Shown in pieces: positions 52,795 through 62,028 of a stretch of 64,000 nt of DNA. The notes beneath the pieces are model-generated. The model searched no databases. It was not told where the DNA came from and saw only the letters and a program-made list of their open reading frames with translations. The stretch lies in the NCBI RefSeq assembly GCF_900091655.1, contig NZ_LT594621.1:1116001-1180000 (forward strand), written 5' to 3'. The translations under genes were made by a program, and so were the position numbers. This DNA is from Culturomica massiliensis (GTDB lineage Bacteria > Bacteroidota > Bacteroidia > Bacteroidales > Marinifilaceae). Positions within the stretch are counted from its first letter, which is position 1; every line of letters begins with the position of its first letter.

Positions 52795-52833
52795 ATTGTA
52801 AATTGTAAATTTTAGATTGTAGATTGCCTGCAG
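52771..52833 (+). repeat. Heptad repeat array H
   Basis: CAGATTG, TAGATTG three times, TAAATTG, TAAATTT, TAGATTG, TAGATTG, CCTGCAG: strict 7-bp period, nearly the same unit order as array E at 16744. The first units are inside the GNAT reading frame. Confidence 0.85.
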
Positions 52834-52896
52834 ACCGATTCGTTATCAGATTTTTTAATCTAAAATCGAAAATTAAGACCTGTTTTGCATTCAAAA

Positions 52897-52927
52897 ATAA
52901 AATCCGGATTTTTCACCCGGATTTTAT
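52897..52927. terminator. Bidirectional terminator of GNAT and upp
   Basis: Eleven-bp perfect arms ataaaatccgg and ccggattttat, with a 9-nt loop, between convergent genes. A/T tracts flank both sides. Confidence 0.85.
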
Positions 52928-52930
52928 ATT

Positions 52931-53587
52931 CTATTTTTTCTCCCCAAAAGCCAGGTCACCGGCATCGCCGATACCAGGATCGATATAAAATTTTTCAGTC
53001 AGCGCATCATCCAGCGCAGCCGTCCACAAAGTCACCGGTTCACCGGATAATTCCCGCTCCACATACTCTACTCCCTGCCGGCTGGATATCACAGCCGCAA
53101 TATGAGTATGTTTCGGCAAACTTCCCTGTTTTAGCAATTCCCGATAGGCAATCACCAAAGAGGATCCCGTTGCCAACATCGGATCAACCAATAAGAGCTG
53201 TTTACCTGTCAAATCAGGCGTATATATGGAATCAAAACGTACTTCCAAACGTCCGTCCACCCGGCTATAAGCCCGACGGGCGGAAATAAAAGCATTTCCG
53301 GCGTCATCAAAATAATTCAAAAAACCTTGATGAAAAGGTAAACCGGCACGCAACACCGTCGCCACAACAACTTTTTCATCCGGCAATTCCACATACGCCG
53401 GATTTATGGGTGTCCGCACACAACAACTCGTATAAGAAAAAGTTTTACTGATCTCATAAGCCATAATCTCTCCCACCCGTTCCAGATTTCTTCTGAAACG
53501 CATCCGGTCTGTCTGTTTCTCACAATCCCGGATTTCCGCCAAAAATCGATTACATACTGAATTTTGTTGATTAATGATATGAACCAT
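52931..53587 (-). CDS. upp: Uracil phosphoribosyltransferase
   Basis: Converts uracil and PRPP to UMP in pyrimidine salvage. The 218 residues carry the PRPP loop DPMLATGSSL (near 130) and the uracil-binding end YIDPGIGDAGDLAFGEK. The RAGLPFHQGFLNYFDDA region matches the family. It lies 30 bases downstream of the nucleotidyltransferase gene and may share its message. Confidence 0.95.
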   Translation of the reverse strand: MVHIINQQNSVCNRFLAEIRDCEKQTDRMRFRRNLERVGEIMAYEISKTFSYTSCCVRTPINPAYVELPDEKVVVATVLRAGLPFHQGFLNYFDDAGNAFISARRAYSRVDGRLEVRFDSIYTPDLTGKQLLLVDPMLATGSSLVIAYRELLKQGSLPKHTHIAAVISSRQGVEYVERELSGEPVTLWTAALDDALTEKFYIDPGIGDAGDLAFGEKK

Positions 53588-53617
53588 AATACCGATTACA
53601 ATTGATTTCCTATAAAA

Positions 53618-54667
53618 TTACATCCCTTCGGAGAATTCTTTGATCCTTTGTTCCTCCGTTTTTTTACAAATAAGAAATACACCTCCCTGCTCTGCAACAA
53701 TATAACCTTCCAATCCCTGTACGACCATTTTCCGGTCAGCACCGATCCGGACAATACAATCATCACATTCCACCAATTTCACCTGTCCCCCGATTACAGC
53801 ATTATTCTGTTCATCTTTCCGGGACAACTCATGCAAAGATCCCCAGGTCCCCAAATCGGACCAGCCAAAATCCGCCGGGAAAACATAAATATTCGGCGCA
53901 TGCTCCATAATGGCATAATCGATGGATATCTTCTCACAACAGGGAAATTTATCATCTATTGCCCGTTGTTCTTCAGAAGTATAATAAACGGCCTCCATAC
54001 TGTCAAACAACTCCGCCATTTTAGGCTGATATGTCCGGAAAGCCTTTTCTATCGTCCTTACACTCCATAAAAAAATACCCGAATTCCAGGTAAAATTCCG
54101 GGATTCCAGATAAGTTTTCGCGGTCTCCAAATCCGGTTTTTCCTTAAAACTCACCACCTTTTGTATCTCTCCGGCCTGTTCTGCCCCCACTTGTATATAA
54201 CCGTATCCGGTTTCCGGCCGGGTAGGCCTCATTCCTAAAGTCAGTATATGATCTCCGGAAGCCGTAAAATCCAATCCGGCATGAATAACCCGGTCGAATT
54301 CAAAAACGTCGGTTACAACATGATCGGAAGCCGATATGACCAAATTAGCTTCGGGATATTTCTTCTTGATTTTCCAGGCAACATAAGCAACACACGGAGC
54401 TGTATTACGCATACAAGGCTCCAGTAATATATTCGAACGGGGAAGTTCCGGCAGTTGTTCTTCCACCAGGGATTTAAATTTCAAAGCAGTAACAACCCAT
54501 ATATTCTGCATCGGACATACATTCCGGAAACGATCGACGGTAGACTGCAACAAGGTTTTTCCCGTTCCCAGTATATCAATAAACTGTTTGGGCTTCTCAG
54601 GCGTACTCATCGGCCAGAAACGGCTGCCGATCCCCCCTGCCATTATTACGACATGATTATTATTCAT
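53618..54667 (-). CDS. Mannose-1-phosphate guanylyltransferase
   Basis: Makes GDP-mannose for polysaccharides. The nucleotidyltransferase signature is GGIGSRFWPMSTPEKPKQF (about 11-29), and the sugar-phosphate motif is VSFKEKPDLETA. At 349 residues it is the single-domain form without the carboxy isomerase domain seen in longer ManC proteins. It lies between a sensor kinase and upp on the minus strand, close to the exopolysaccharide operon on the plus strand, for which it likely supplies precursor. Confidence 0.92.
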   Translation of the reverse strand: MNNNHVVIMAGGIGSRFWPMSTPEKPKQFIDILGTGKTLLQSTVDRFRNVCPMQNIWVVTALKFKSLVEEQLPELPRSNILLEPCMRNTAPCVAYVAWKIKKKYPEANLVISASDHVVTDVFEFDRVIHAGLDFTASGDHILTLGMRPTRPETGYGYIQVGAEQAGEIQKVVSFKEKPDLETAKTYLESRNFTWNSGIFLWSVRTIEKAFRTYQPKMAELFDSMEAVYYTSEEQRAIDDKFPCCEKISIDYAIMEHAPNIYVFPADFGWSDLGTWGSLHELSRKDEQNNAVIGGQVKLVECDDCIVRIGADRKMVVQGLEGYIVAEQGGVFLICKKTEEQRIKEFSEGM

Positions 54668-54685
54668 CGAAATTCAACGTATTAT

Positions 54686-55822
54686 TCAATTCAACGATTC
54701 TGCCTTAGGTAAGGAAAAAGAAAATTCCGAACCGATGTTTTCAGTAGAAACAAACCATAACCTTCCCCCGTTTTTCCGGACAAAATCCCGGCATAGCAAC
54801 AACCCCAAACCGGATCCTTCCTCGCTGGCTGTCCCGTATGTTGTAAAATGACTTACATCGTGTAATAATTTCGCCTGATTCTCAGACTTTATTCCGACCC
54901 CATGGTCTTTGACCGATACCACAACTTCTCCCTCCTCCTCCCTCACGCTTACCTCTACGACCGTATCGTTATGACTGAATTTAATCGCATTGGAAAGCAA
55001 ATTCCGGATAACACTTTTGATCATTTCGATATCTACCGTAACTTCAAATTTATCGGTAGTCTTCATTTCTACTTTTATATTCTTAATCGCAGCAACCGAC
55101 GCAATGACGTCCATTACACCATGGGTTAATTCGGCTATATCCACAACCTGCGGTACAATCGTTATTTTCCCCAGTTGGCTCTTCGTCCACTTTAAAAGAT
55201 TATCCAGTAAAGCGAAAACTTCTTCGGAAGTCTTATTGCTCATTTCAAGCATATCGAAAAGATCGGGGTCCATATCGTCCCTTGTAACGCTCATCATGAT
55301 CGTATTCAGCAACATCTTCATAGAAGCCATCGGCGACCGTAAATCATGAGCAATAACTGAATAAAGCTTATCCCGGGCATCTATCGTCTTCTGCAATTCC
55401 TCTGTCTGCCGCAATATAATCCGTTTCGCTTCTACCAATGACAATTGATGACTGATTCGTACCAACAGCTCTTCCTTCCGGAACGGTTTGGATATAAAAT
55501 CATTACCTCCCATCTGGAATCCTTTCACCACACTCTGCGCATCATCCAAAGCCGTAAGAAAAATAACCGGTATTTTACCCAGCTTCTCATCTTCACGCAT
55601 ACGCCGGGCAACTTCAAAACCGTCCATCTCCGGCATCATGACATCCAATAATATCAAATCAGGATTTTCCCGTACAGCCAAATCCAAAGCCTCTTTCCCA
55701 CTGGTAGCCGATACGATATTATACTTTTCACGTCCCAGTAATGCTTTTAATAATAATACGTTAGGAGCAACGTCGTCGACAATCAAAATTTTATATTCTG
55801 AAGGATTGATTTTCATTTCCAA
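54686..55822 (-). CDS. Hybrid response regulator / sensor histidine kinase
   Basis: A 378-residue soluble two-component protein. The receiver domain (about 8-125) has the phospho-acceptor Asp60 in ILLDVMMPEMDG, DD at 16-17 and the conserved Lys in SKPF. It is followed by a dimerisation helix with the H-box VIAHDLRSPMASMKM (His about 161) and a catalytic domain with N-box LLSNAIKF, VKDHGVGI and GSGLGLLLC. A receiver in front of the kinase, without a membrane segment, suggests that it gets its signal from another protein. It is divergent from the single-domain regulator at 56116. Confidence 0.93.
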   Translation of the reverse strand: MEMKINPSEYKILIVDDVAPNVLLLKALLGREKYNIVSATSGKEALDLAVRENPDLILLDVMMPEMDGFEVARRMREDEKLGKIPVIFLTALDDAQSVVKGFQMGGNDFISKPFRKEELLVRISHQLSLVEAKRIILRQTEELQKTIDARDKLYSVIAHDLRSPMASMKMLLNTIMMSVTRDDMDPDLFDMLEMSNKTSEEVFALLDNLLKWTKSQLGKITIVPQVVDIAELTHGVMDVIASVAAIKNIKVEMKTTDKFEVTVDIEMIKSVIRNLLSNAIKFSHNDTVVEVSVREEEGEVVVSVKDHGVGIKSENQAKLLHDVSHFTTYGTASEEGSGLGLLLCRDFVRKNGGRLWFVSTENIGSEFSFSLPKAESLN

Positions 55823-56115
55823 TACCTAATTCTATTTCGCCCCTCAAAAATACAATTTATATTTATTTTTTATACATTCTTTAAGGATAAGATTGAATTT
55901 TAACACAATGACTTTTCCTGTTTTTTATCTAAAAATCAGATATAAACACTACAATATGAGATTATTTTACTATTTTTGTCCAATTATTTGCATGTATAAA
56001 TTTATATTTGTAAAGTGTATGTATATATTATGATGGCAGGTATCTTACATGGCTTCATGATTAAACTTAAAAATCAGGTCATACAGGCACTTTAGTATAA
56101 TAATACCGAAACAGC
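55823..56115 (+). promoter_or_regulatory. Divergent region between two-component genes
   Basis: Two plus-strand -7 matches are seen: TATTTTTG (55971-55978) and TATATTTG (56003-56010), the latter about 105 bases before the regulator's ATG. No gene is seen. Confidence 0.45.
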
Positions 56116-56493
56116 ATGGACACAAAGCCCCGGATACTCATTGTCGATGATAAGCCCGAAATTGCCAAAGTCATTAAAATACAGATGTCAGCGGAGTATG
56201 ATATCGTTTATTTCCCGAATCCGATAAAGGCATTGGTATGGATGCACGAAGGCCATATCCCCGATCTGATCATATCGGATGTTTATATGCCCGAGATGAA
56301 CGGAAATCAATTCATACAACATCTGAAAAGCAGTTCCATGTTTTCGTCTATACCTATTATCGTTTTGTCCAGTATGGAAAATAGCGGAGACCGGATTAAA
56401 TTGCTGGAAAACGGTGCCGAAGATTTTATTCTGAAACCTTTTAATCCCCAAGAATTAAAAATCAGAGTCCGGAATACACTAAGAAAACGATAA
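56116..56493 (+). CDS. Single-domain response regulator
   Basis: A CheY-like receiver of 125 residues with Asp55 (IISDVYMPEMNG), DD at 11-12 and the conserved Lys in ILKPF. There is no output domain, so it must act by protein contact. The stop lies one base before the start of the sugar-transferase gene, so both are in one operon. The hybrid kinase encoded divergently is the obvious partner. Confidence 0.93.
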   Translation: MDTKPRILIVDDKPEIAKVIKIQMSAEYDIVYFPNPIKALVWMHEGHIPDLIISDVYMPEMNGNQFIQHLKSSSMFSSIPIIVLSSMENSGDRIKLLENGAEDFILKPFNPQELKIRVRNTLRKR

Positions 56494-56494
56494 A

Positions 56495-57634
56495 ATGAAC
56501 AACATATATATCGGGAATAATCCGGAGTGGTTCGAACATTTCAATAGCATAACGGGACATCAACTGATCGCATTTCAGAACTCCCGGGAAGCAGCTGGCC
56601 CGATTGCAAACAGTTGTTCGACTCACGTCCACACTCCGTTGTTCGTTTTTTTAGAATCCCAAAATCCGGAAGCAGATAAGAAAGAATTGGAAATATGGAA
56701 AAAAAACCGAACGGATAACCTGTATCTGATTCTGGTAATTCAGGATATTTCTCCCAAACAAATTTACGAATACATACATTCAGGAGTCAATGAAATTGTC
56801 GATGCTACCATTTCCGAAGAATCCCTCAGACAGATCCTATCTGTCCTTCCCCGCTTGAAAAAACAGGAAGACCTGCAAACGACACCTCAAACATTCCACT
56901 TGCCTCTTTGGAAGCGGTTATTCGATATAATTGCTTCAGGTATTGCTTTATTGCTGCTATCCCCGGTGTTTTTATTTACAGCAATCGCCATTCGTTTGGA
57001 AAGCAAAGGTCCGGTTATTTATACGTCCCAAAGAGTCGGAAGCAATTACAAAATATTCGGTTTCCTCAAATTCAGGTCCATGTACACCGATGCAGACAAA
57101 CGGCTGGAAGAATTTAAAAAACACAATCAATATCAAAGCCAGGAAGAAAACAAGGCTGTTTATTCCGCACCGGTATCGTATAAAACAGAAGCAACGATCC
57201 TGATCGGAGACGATTTTCACCTTACCGAAAAAGAATACCTGGAACGCCGTAAAAAATTAAAAGAAAATAATTTCATAAAAATAAAGGACGATCCCCGGAT
57301 CACCCGTGTGGGGCATATCATACGCAAATACAGTATCGATGAACTTCCCCAACTCCTGAATATTCTGAAAGGGGATATGTCTGTCGTCGGCAACCGTCCC
57401 CTGCCCTTATATGAAGCGGAATTATTAACATCGGACGAATACATCGAACGGTTTATGGCCCCTTCCGGCTTAACCGGATTGTGGCAGGTAGAAAAAAGAG
57501 GAACGGACGGGATTCTATCGGCAGAAGAAAGAAAACAATTGGACATCCAATATGCACATAAATTTTCATTCTGGTTTGATATGAAAATTATCCTCCGGAC
57601 TTTTACAGCTTTTATCCAAAAAGAAAATGTTTAG
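56495..57634 (+). CDS. Initiating sugar transferase with receiver-like amino domain
   Basis: A polyprenyl-phosphate sugar-1-phosphate transferase (WbaP/PglC type) that starts a polysaccharide repeat. From about 130 on it has the family layout: WKRLFDIIASGIALLLLSPVFLFTAIAI (membrane helix), KFRSMYTDADKR (active site), DDPRITRVGHIIRKYSIDELPQLLNILKGDMSVVGNRP and PSGLTGLWQVEKRG. The first 130 residues look like a degenerate receiver domain (LYLILVIQDISPKQIYEYIHSGVNEIVDATISEESLRQIL), without the phosphorylated Asp. An insertion of about 50 residues separates the two parts of the catalytic domain. The gene directly follows a true receiver, so control by two-component signalling is plausible. Confidence 0.9.
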   Translation: MNNIYIGNNPEWFEHFNSITGHQLIAFQNSREAAGPIANSCSTHVHTPLFVFLESQNPEADKKELEIWKKNRTDNLYLILVIQDISPKQIYEYIHSGVNEIVDATISEESLRQILSVLPRLKKQEDLQTTPQTFHLPLWKRLFDIIASGIALLLLSPVFLFTAIAIRLESKGPVIYTSQRVGSNYKIFGFLKFRSMYTDADKRLEEFKKHNQYQSQEENKAVYSAPVSYKTEATILIGDDFHLTEKEYLERRKKLKENNFIKIKDDPRITRVGHIIRKYSIDELPQLLNILKGDMSVVGNRPLPLYEAELLTSDEYIERFMAPSGLTGLWQVEKRGTDGILSAEERKQLDIQYAHKFSFWFDMKIILRTFTAFIQKENV

Positions 57635-57652
57635 AACATTAACAATAACACC

Positions 57653-58411
57653 ATGAATATCAAACACTTTATATTATCTTATCTGTTATTGGGAGTATGC
57701 TGTTACAGTTTCGCCCAAAAAAGCGATACGGATACGGCACGATATTCTCCGCACCTGCTTTCGACGGAAGAATTTCAGCATTTTCAACTTCCTCCTCTGG
57801 AAACCCTGTTTGAAAATGCCAAAAAAAATCCGCGGATAGCAGCCATCCAGGCCTCTATTGAGGCTGCAAAATACGATACCAAGCTAGCGAAAAGAGATTG
57901 GTGGAGTTTCTTCTCCCTCCGTGCAGGCTACAATTACGGTATACTCGGAACTTACATCGACCATGAAACCGAATACCTCCCCCTTACGACAACTTACTCC
58001 GGGAGCACCCAAAGCAGTTGGCAAATCGGAGCCAATATCAACGTTCCTCTGGATAATCTGATCAATCGCCGGCTAAAAGTCAAAAAACAACAACAACTTG
58101 TTGAATCCGCCGAATTCAACCAGGAAATCGCATTTAATGAAATAAAGGCGGAAATCATCGAATTATACGGAGATATCCAATATCAACTCAAAATGTTGAA
58201 ACTGGCTATCGAATCCGTAATCATGTATGAAGCCGATTACAATGTCGTTAAAAGTGATTTTATCAATAACAAAATATCGACCAGCGGATTGACCGAATTG
58301 AAAAACTCTCAGAAAAAGGCCCAGGCAGAATACGAATTGATAGCAAGCCGTCTCAATATCTATCTTTTAAAGCTGGAAGTTCTTACTAACACCCCATTAA
58401 TTCATAAATAA
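57653..58411 (+). CDS. Short TolC-like outer-membrane efflux-family protein
   Basis: A 252-residue exported protein (signal LLGVCCYSFAQ). LETLFENAKKNPRIAAIQASIEAAKYDTKLAKRDWWSFFSLRAGYNYG and the later long helices (IIELYGDIQYQLKMLKLAIESV, KKAQAEYELIASRLNIYLLKLEVLTNTPL) resemble one repeat of TolC-type proteins. Full-length members have two repeats and over 400 residues, so this is about half size. It could assemble as a larger oligomer or serve as an envelope adaptor for polysaccharide export. It is in the operon between the sugar transferase and the Wzz/Wzc-like gene. Confidence 0.75.
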   Translation: MNIKHFILSYLLLGVCCYSFAQKSDTDTARYSPHLLSTEEFQHFQLPPLETLFENAKKNPRIAAIQASIEAAKYDTKLAKRDWWSFFSLRAGYNYGILGTYIDHETEYLPLTTTYSGSTQSSWQIGANINVPLDNLINRRLKVKKQQQLVESAEFNQEIAFNEIKAEIIELYGDIQYQLKMLKLAIESVIMYEADYNVVKSDFINNKISTSGLTELKNSQKKAQAEYELIASRLNIYLLKLEVLTNTPLIHK

Positions 58412-58412
58412 A

Positions 58413-60602
58413 ATGATATATATCACGTATTTTATCAAATTCTTTTATCGTATCCGCTATTGGTTAATTATTTTTCCGGTATTTATTACCTTATTTGCCA
58501 TCTGGTATACCCAGAAAATGCCCAAAAATTATACGGTAAACAGCTCGATATACACCGGTATTATCACCGGCGTCAACGTCATGTCGGAAACGGGAGCAAC
58601 AACGACCAGCTATACCCAAGGCAGTATGATGGATAACCTGTTGAATCTGCTGACTGCCGACCAAACCCTGAAACAGGTATCTTTGCGCCTGTATGCCCGG
58701 TGTATGGTTTACGGTGATCCGGAAAAAGACAACATTTACATTAACGCAGACCATTACCGTCAACTCTATGAGCACGGCGAACCGATACACCACCTGATCG
58801 ATAAGAGTTCTTCCAATGACTCCATCAATGAGCAAAGAACATACGAAAATCTGGTAGCATACGAAACCAACGATCCTTCCAATTATGTCTATGGCATATA
58901 CCAATACCAATTACCCTATGTCAACCGGGAATCCTTGCAGAAAATCATTGCTTTCCGGATCAGCAACAGTGACGTACTCGAATTATCCTACACGACAGAC
59001 GATCCGGGAATCACCTATCAGACATTGTGCATTTTAATCGACGAGTTTATTCACCAATACCAGGAATTACGTTTCGGAGCCACGAATTCCGTCATTGCAT
59101 TTTTCGAAGCCGAACTCCAGCGCATCGGTAAAGAACTGAAGGCAGCAGAAGACGATTTGACTGTTTACCGTACCGACAACCGGGTTATTAATTATGATGA
59201 AGAAACCAAGCATGTCGCTGCATTAAACCGGGACTTTGAACTGCAATACTGGGAATCCAAAAATGCTTTCGAAGTGGCCGACAGTATCAGAAAAGACCTG
59301 GAAAAACGGATGGGTATATATTCCGATATTATCCGGAACAACAAAGATTATATTTATCACAACGAAAAAATCACCCGTTTGAGCGAGCAACTGGCTATGG
59401 CAACCTATTATCCGGAAGGAAAAATTACCGCCAGGGTAAAAGATTCCCTGGCCGGGGAATTAGCGGCCAGTCAGAAAGCCATAGAACAAACCATACGGGA
59501 TTTTGAAGGCTTGAGATATACAAAAGAAGGCATTGCCAACGACGCTGTGGTAGAAGAATGGCTGAAACAGGAAATAGCTTATAAAAAAGGAGAAGCCGAA
59601 CTGCATGTTTTGCAGGAACGGGCCAGACAAATGTCGGGCAAATATACGCACTTTGCCCCCATCGGCTCAGTACTCAACCGCAAAGAACGGGTTGTAAATA
59701 TCTTTGAAAAGGAATATTTTTCAACGATGGACGCATTAAATTCCGCCCGTTTGAGACAAAAAAGCCTGCAAATGACATCGGCAACCCTCAAGGTCATGAA
59801 TGATCCGTATTATCCGCTAACCTCATTGTCTAACCACCGGAAAAAGATTATTATAGGTGTATTTTTCGCCTCCCTGGTTTTCACCATATTCTTCTTCCTG
59901 CTGATAGAATTGATGGACCATACCTTACATCACAAATTCAAAGCCGAACTATTGACGGGCAAACAAGTGATAGGCGCCTTTTGCAGAACGCTGCGCATAC
60001 AATCCAGACGATTCAACCAATTATACACAACTCTGTCTGCACAAACGTTATGCAATTATGCTACGACCTACTTCAAACCCGGTCAAAACAACATTATCAA
60101 CCTGATCAGTAATGAACCGGGAGAAGGAAAAAGCTTCGTCAGTAACCAGATGGCAGAACAGTTTAAGGCCCAAGGTCTGGAAGTAAAACAGCTATCCTGG
60201 CATGACAACTTCCGAACGGATTCCGACTCTTTCACCCCAATACCCGGGACACAGGATCAGGATCCGAACGGCAAAGCCGATCTGAAAAATCAAGTCATCC
60301 TGGTGGAATATCCTTCTTTAAAAGAGGCAGCTTTAACAACTGATATTCTGCAAGGTGCAAGCGTGAATCTGGAAATCGTCGATTCCCGGCGAACCTGGAA
60401 AAATACAGACCAGCTAGTATTCAACCGAACAAAAGAAATGGCCGGTAAAACTCCATTATTCCTGGTTCTGAATTATACCAAACGGGATGCCGCAGAAGAC
60501 CTGAACGGCCTGATGCCGCCTTATACATTTTTTAGAAAATTATTTTATCGGTTATCTCAATTGGGACTGACAGCCACCGACCGACACAAAAAATATGTAT
60601 AA
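58413..60602 (+). CDS. Wzz/Wzc-like polysaccharide chain-length protein with altered ATPase domain
   Basis: A 729-residue inner-membrane protein. Helices are at about 14-33 and 476-498, with a large periplasmic coiled-coil domain between them, as in Wzc/GumC proteins. The cytoplasmic tail has a good P-loop (SNEPGEGKSFVS, about 567-578). The expected Walker A' and B motifs of bacterial tyrosine kinases are altered: WHDNFR in place of D-x-D-x-R, and VILVEYPSL in place of IDTPP. No tyrosine cluster ends the protein. It may bind nucleotide without kinase activity. Its start is 1 base after the TolC-like stop, and its end overlaps the polymerase gene by 8 bases. Confidence 0.85.
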   Translation: MIYITYFIKFFYRIRYWLIIFPVFITLFAIWYTQKMPKNYTVNSSIYTGIITGVNVMSETGATTTSYTQGSMMDNLLNLLTADQTLKQVSLRLYARCMVYGDPEKDNIYINADHYRQLYEHGEPIHHLIDKSSSNDSINEQRTYENLVAYETNDPSNYVYGIYQYQLPYVNRESLQKIIAFRISNSDVLELSYTTDDPGITYQTLCILIDEFIHQYQELRFGATNSVIAFFEAELQRIGKELKAAEDDLTVYRTDNRVINYDEETKHVAALNRDFELQYWESKNAFEVADSIRKDLEKRMGIYSDIIRNNKDYIYHNEKITRLSEQLAMATYYPEGKITARVKDSLAGELAASQKAIEQTIRDFEGLRYTKEGIANDAVVEEWLKQEIAYKKGEAELHVLQERARQMSGKYTHFAPIGSVLNRKERVVNIFEKEYFSTMDALNSARLRQKSLQMTSATLKVMNDPYYPLTSLSNHRKKIIIGVFFASLVFTIFFFLLIELMDHTLHHKFKAELLTGKQVIGAFCRTLRIQSRRFNQLYTTLSAQTLCNYATTYFKPGQNNIINLISNEPGEGKSFVSNQMAEQFKAQGLEVKQLSWHDNFRTDSDSFTPIPGTQDQDPNGKADLKNQVILVEYPSLKEAALTTDILQGASVNLEIVDSRRTWKNTDQLVFNRTKEMAGKTPLFLVLNYTKRDAAEDLNGLMPPYTFFRKLFYRLSQLGLTATDRHKKYV

Positions 60603-62028
60603 TTTCCGTTATAAATACCCGATAGCCCTTGGACTATTTGCCGGTTTAGTCATTATATTCCAGCTTATTCTCCATCAGGGAACTGCCGTAGCATTGGCTT
60701 TTGCAGCTTTGCCGGCTATTTTATTGGGTATCGGCGGAATAATACACAAACAGTATACCTTTTACGCCTTTTTTATTCTCAATTATGTCATCATGGGAAT
60801 AAACCGGTACATTCCCATAAAAAGCGGCATGATCATGACGGTTCTGGCTCTAGGTATAATCGTAATCTCAATGGTAAAAGAGATACAAACCCGCCAGAAT
60901 TGGGAGCGCTCCAAAAACTTTCTGACATTCGCCTGGTGTATCTGGCTGGTGTATTGCATATTGGAGATATTCAACCCCAGTGCACTGGCAGCTCCCTGGA
61001 GTATTGCTATCGCCAATTACGCATTTTTTCCTTTATTCTGCGCTATTCTGGTACCGGTTTTCTTTACCCGTTACAAAAATTTCCAATGGCTGCTGATCAT
61101 ATGGGCCAGCCTGACCCTATTAGCGGCATTCAAAGGATATTGGCAACGCAACCAGGGATTCGATACAACAGAATTACGTTGGTTATTTGAAGAAGGAGGC
61201 GGAAGCACTCACCTCATCAACACCGGTATCCGCTTTTTTTCTTTTTTCAGTGATGCTGCCAGCTATGGGGCGAGCATGGGCTTATCCCTGATCGTTTTCG
61301 GCATTTCCGGATTTTACGCAAGAAAAAAATGGCTCAAAATACTCTTTTGGCTGGCTGCTTTAGGCGGAGGATACGGACTTGTTATTTCCGGCACCCGCAG
61401 TTCGCTGGCAATTCCGTTTGTAGGACTCGCCGTTTACCTAGTGCTGTGCCGGAATACAAAAGCCATTTTTACGACAGCCGTTCTGTTGATCGGCAGTTTT
61501 GTATTTCTGAATTACACGACAATCGGCAACAGCAATCGTCTGATCCGGCGTATGCGCTCGGCATTCGATCTAAACGACGCTTCTTTCCAGATCAGGCAAA
61601 ACAACCAACAACAGGTTTATCACCTGATGAAAGACAAGCCTTTCGGAATAGGCCTGGGATTAGCGGGAGACAAAGCCGACCGTTTCAGACCGGTCAACCG
61701 GCACGATCCCCTCACCTATATGGCAACAGACTCCTGGTATGTCATGACACTTGTCGAAACAGGAATTGCAGGCCTTACGCTATACCTTCTTATTTTATTG
61801 GCCATATTATTCAAAGCGACTTATATCGCTTCTTTCCGGATACTCAACCGGGAACTGCAAGGACAATTATATGCCATCATTGCAGCGATCAGCGGAATTC
61901 TGGTCACTTGCTACGGAAACGAAGTATTGAATTATCCGAACGGTATTATCGTATATACACTAATGGCCATCTTGTATATTGCGCCATATTACGACAGAGA
62001 ATTGAATCAGCATGAAGCAAACACCTGA
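60595..62028 (+). CDS. O-antigen polymerase/ligase-like membrane protein (Wzy type)
   Basis: A 477-residue protein with about eleven transmembrane helices and one large periplasmic loop (about 180-210 and after 330). The motif KPFGIGLGLAGDKADRF with a nearby Arg-rich segment RLIRRMRSAF is typical of Wzy_C/WaaL-type enzymes that join or ligate polysaccharide units. It overlaps both neighbours slightly (8 bases upstream, 17 bases downstream), which marks a tightly packed operon. Confidence 0.85.
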   Translation: MYNFRYKYPIALGLFAGLVIIFQLILHQGTAVALAFAALPAILLGIGGIIHKQYTFYAFFILNYVIMGINRYIPIKSGMIMTVLALGIIVISMVKEIQTRQNWERSKNFLTFAWCIWLVYCILEIFNPSALAAPWSIAIANYAFFPLFCAILVPVFFTRYKNFQWLLIIWASLTLLAAFKGYWQRNQGFDTTELRWLFEEGGGSTHLINTGIRFFSFFSDAASYGASMGLSLIVFGISGFYARKKWLKILFWLAALGGGYGLVISGTRSSLAIPFVGLAVYLVLCRNTKAIFTTAVLLIGSFVFLNYTTIGNSNRLIRRMRSAFDLNDASFQIRQNNQQQVYHLMKDKPFGIGLGLAGDKADRFRPVNRHDPLTYMATDSWYVMTLVETGIAGLTLYLLILLAILFKATYIASFRILNRELQGQLYAIIAAISGILVTCYGNEVLNYPNGIIVYTLMAILYIAPYYDRELNQHEANT

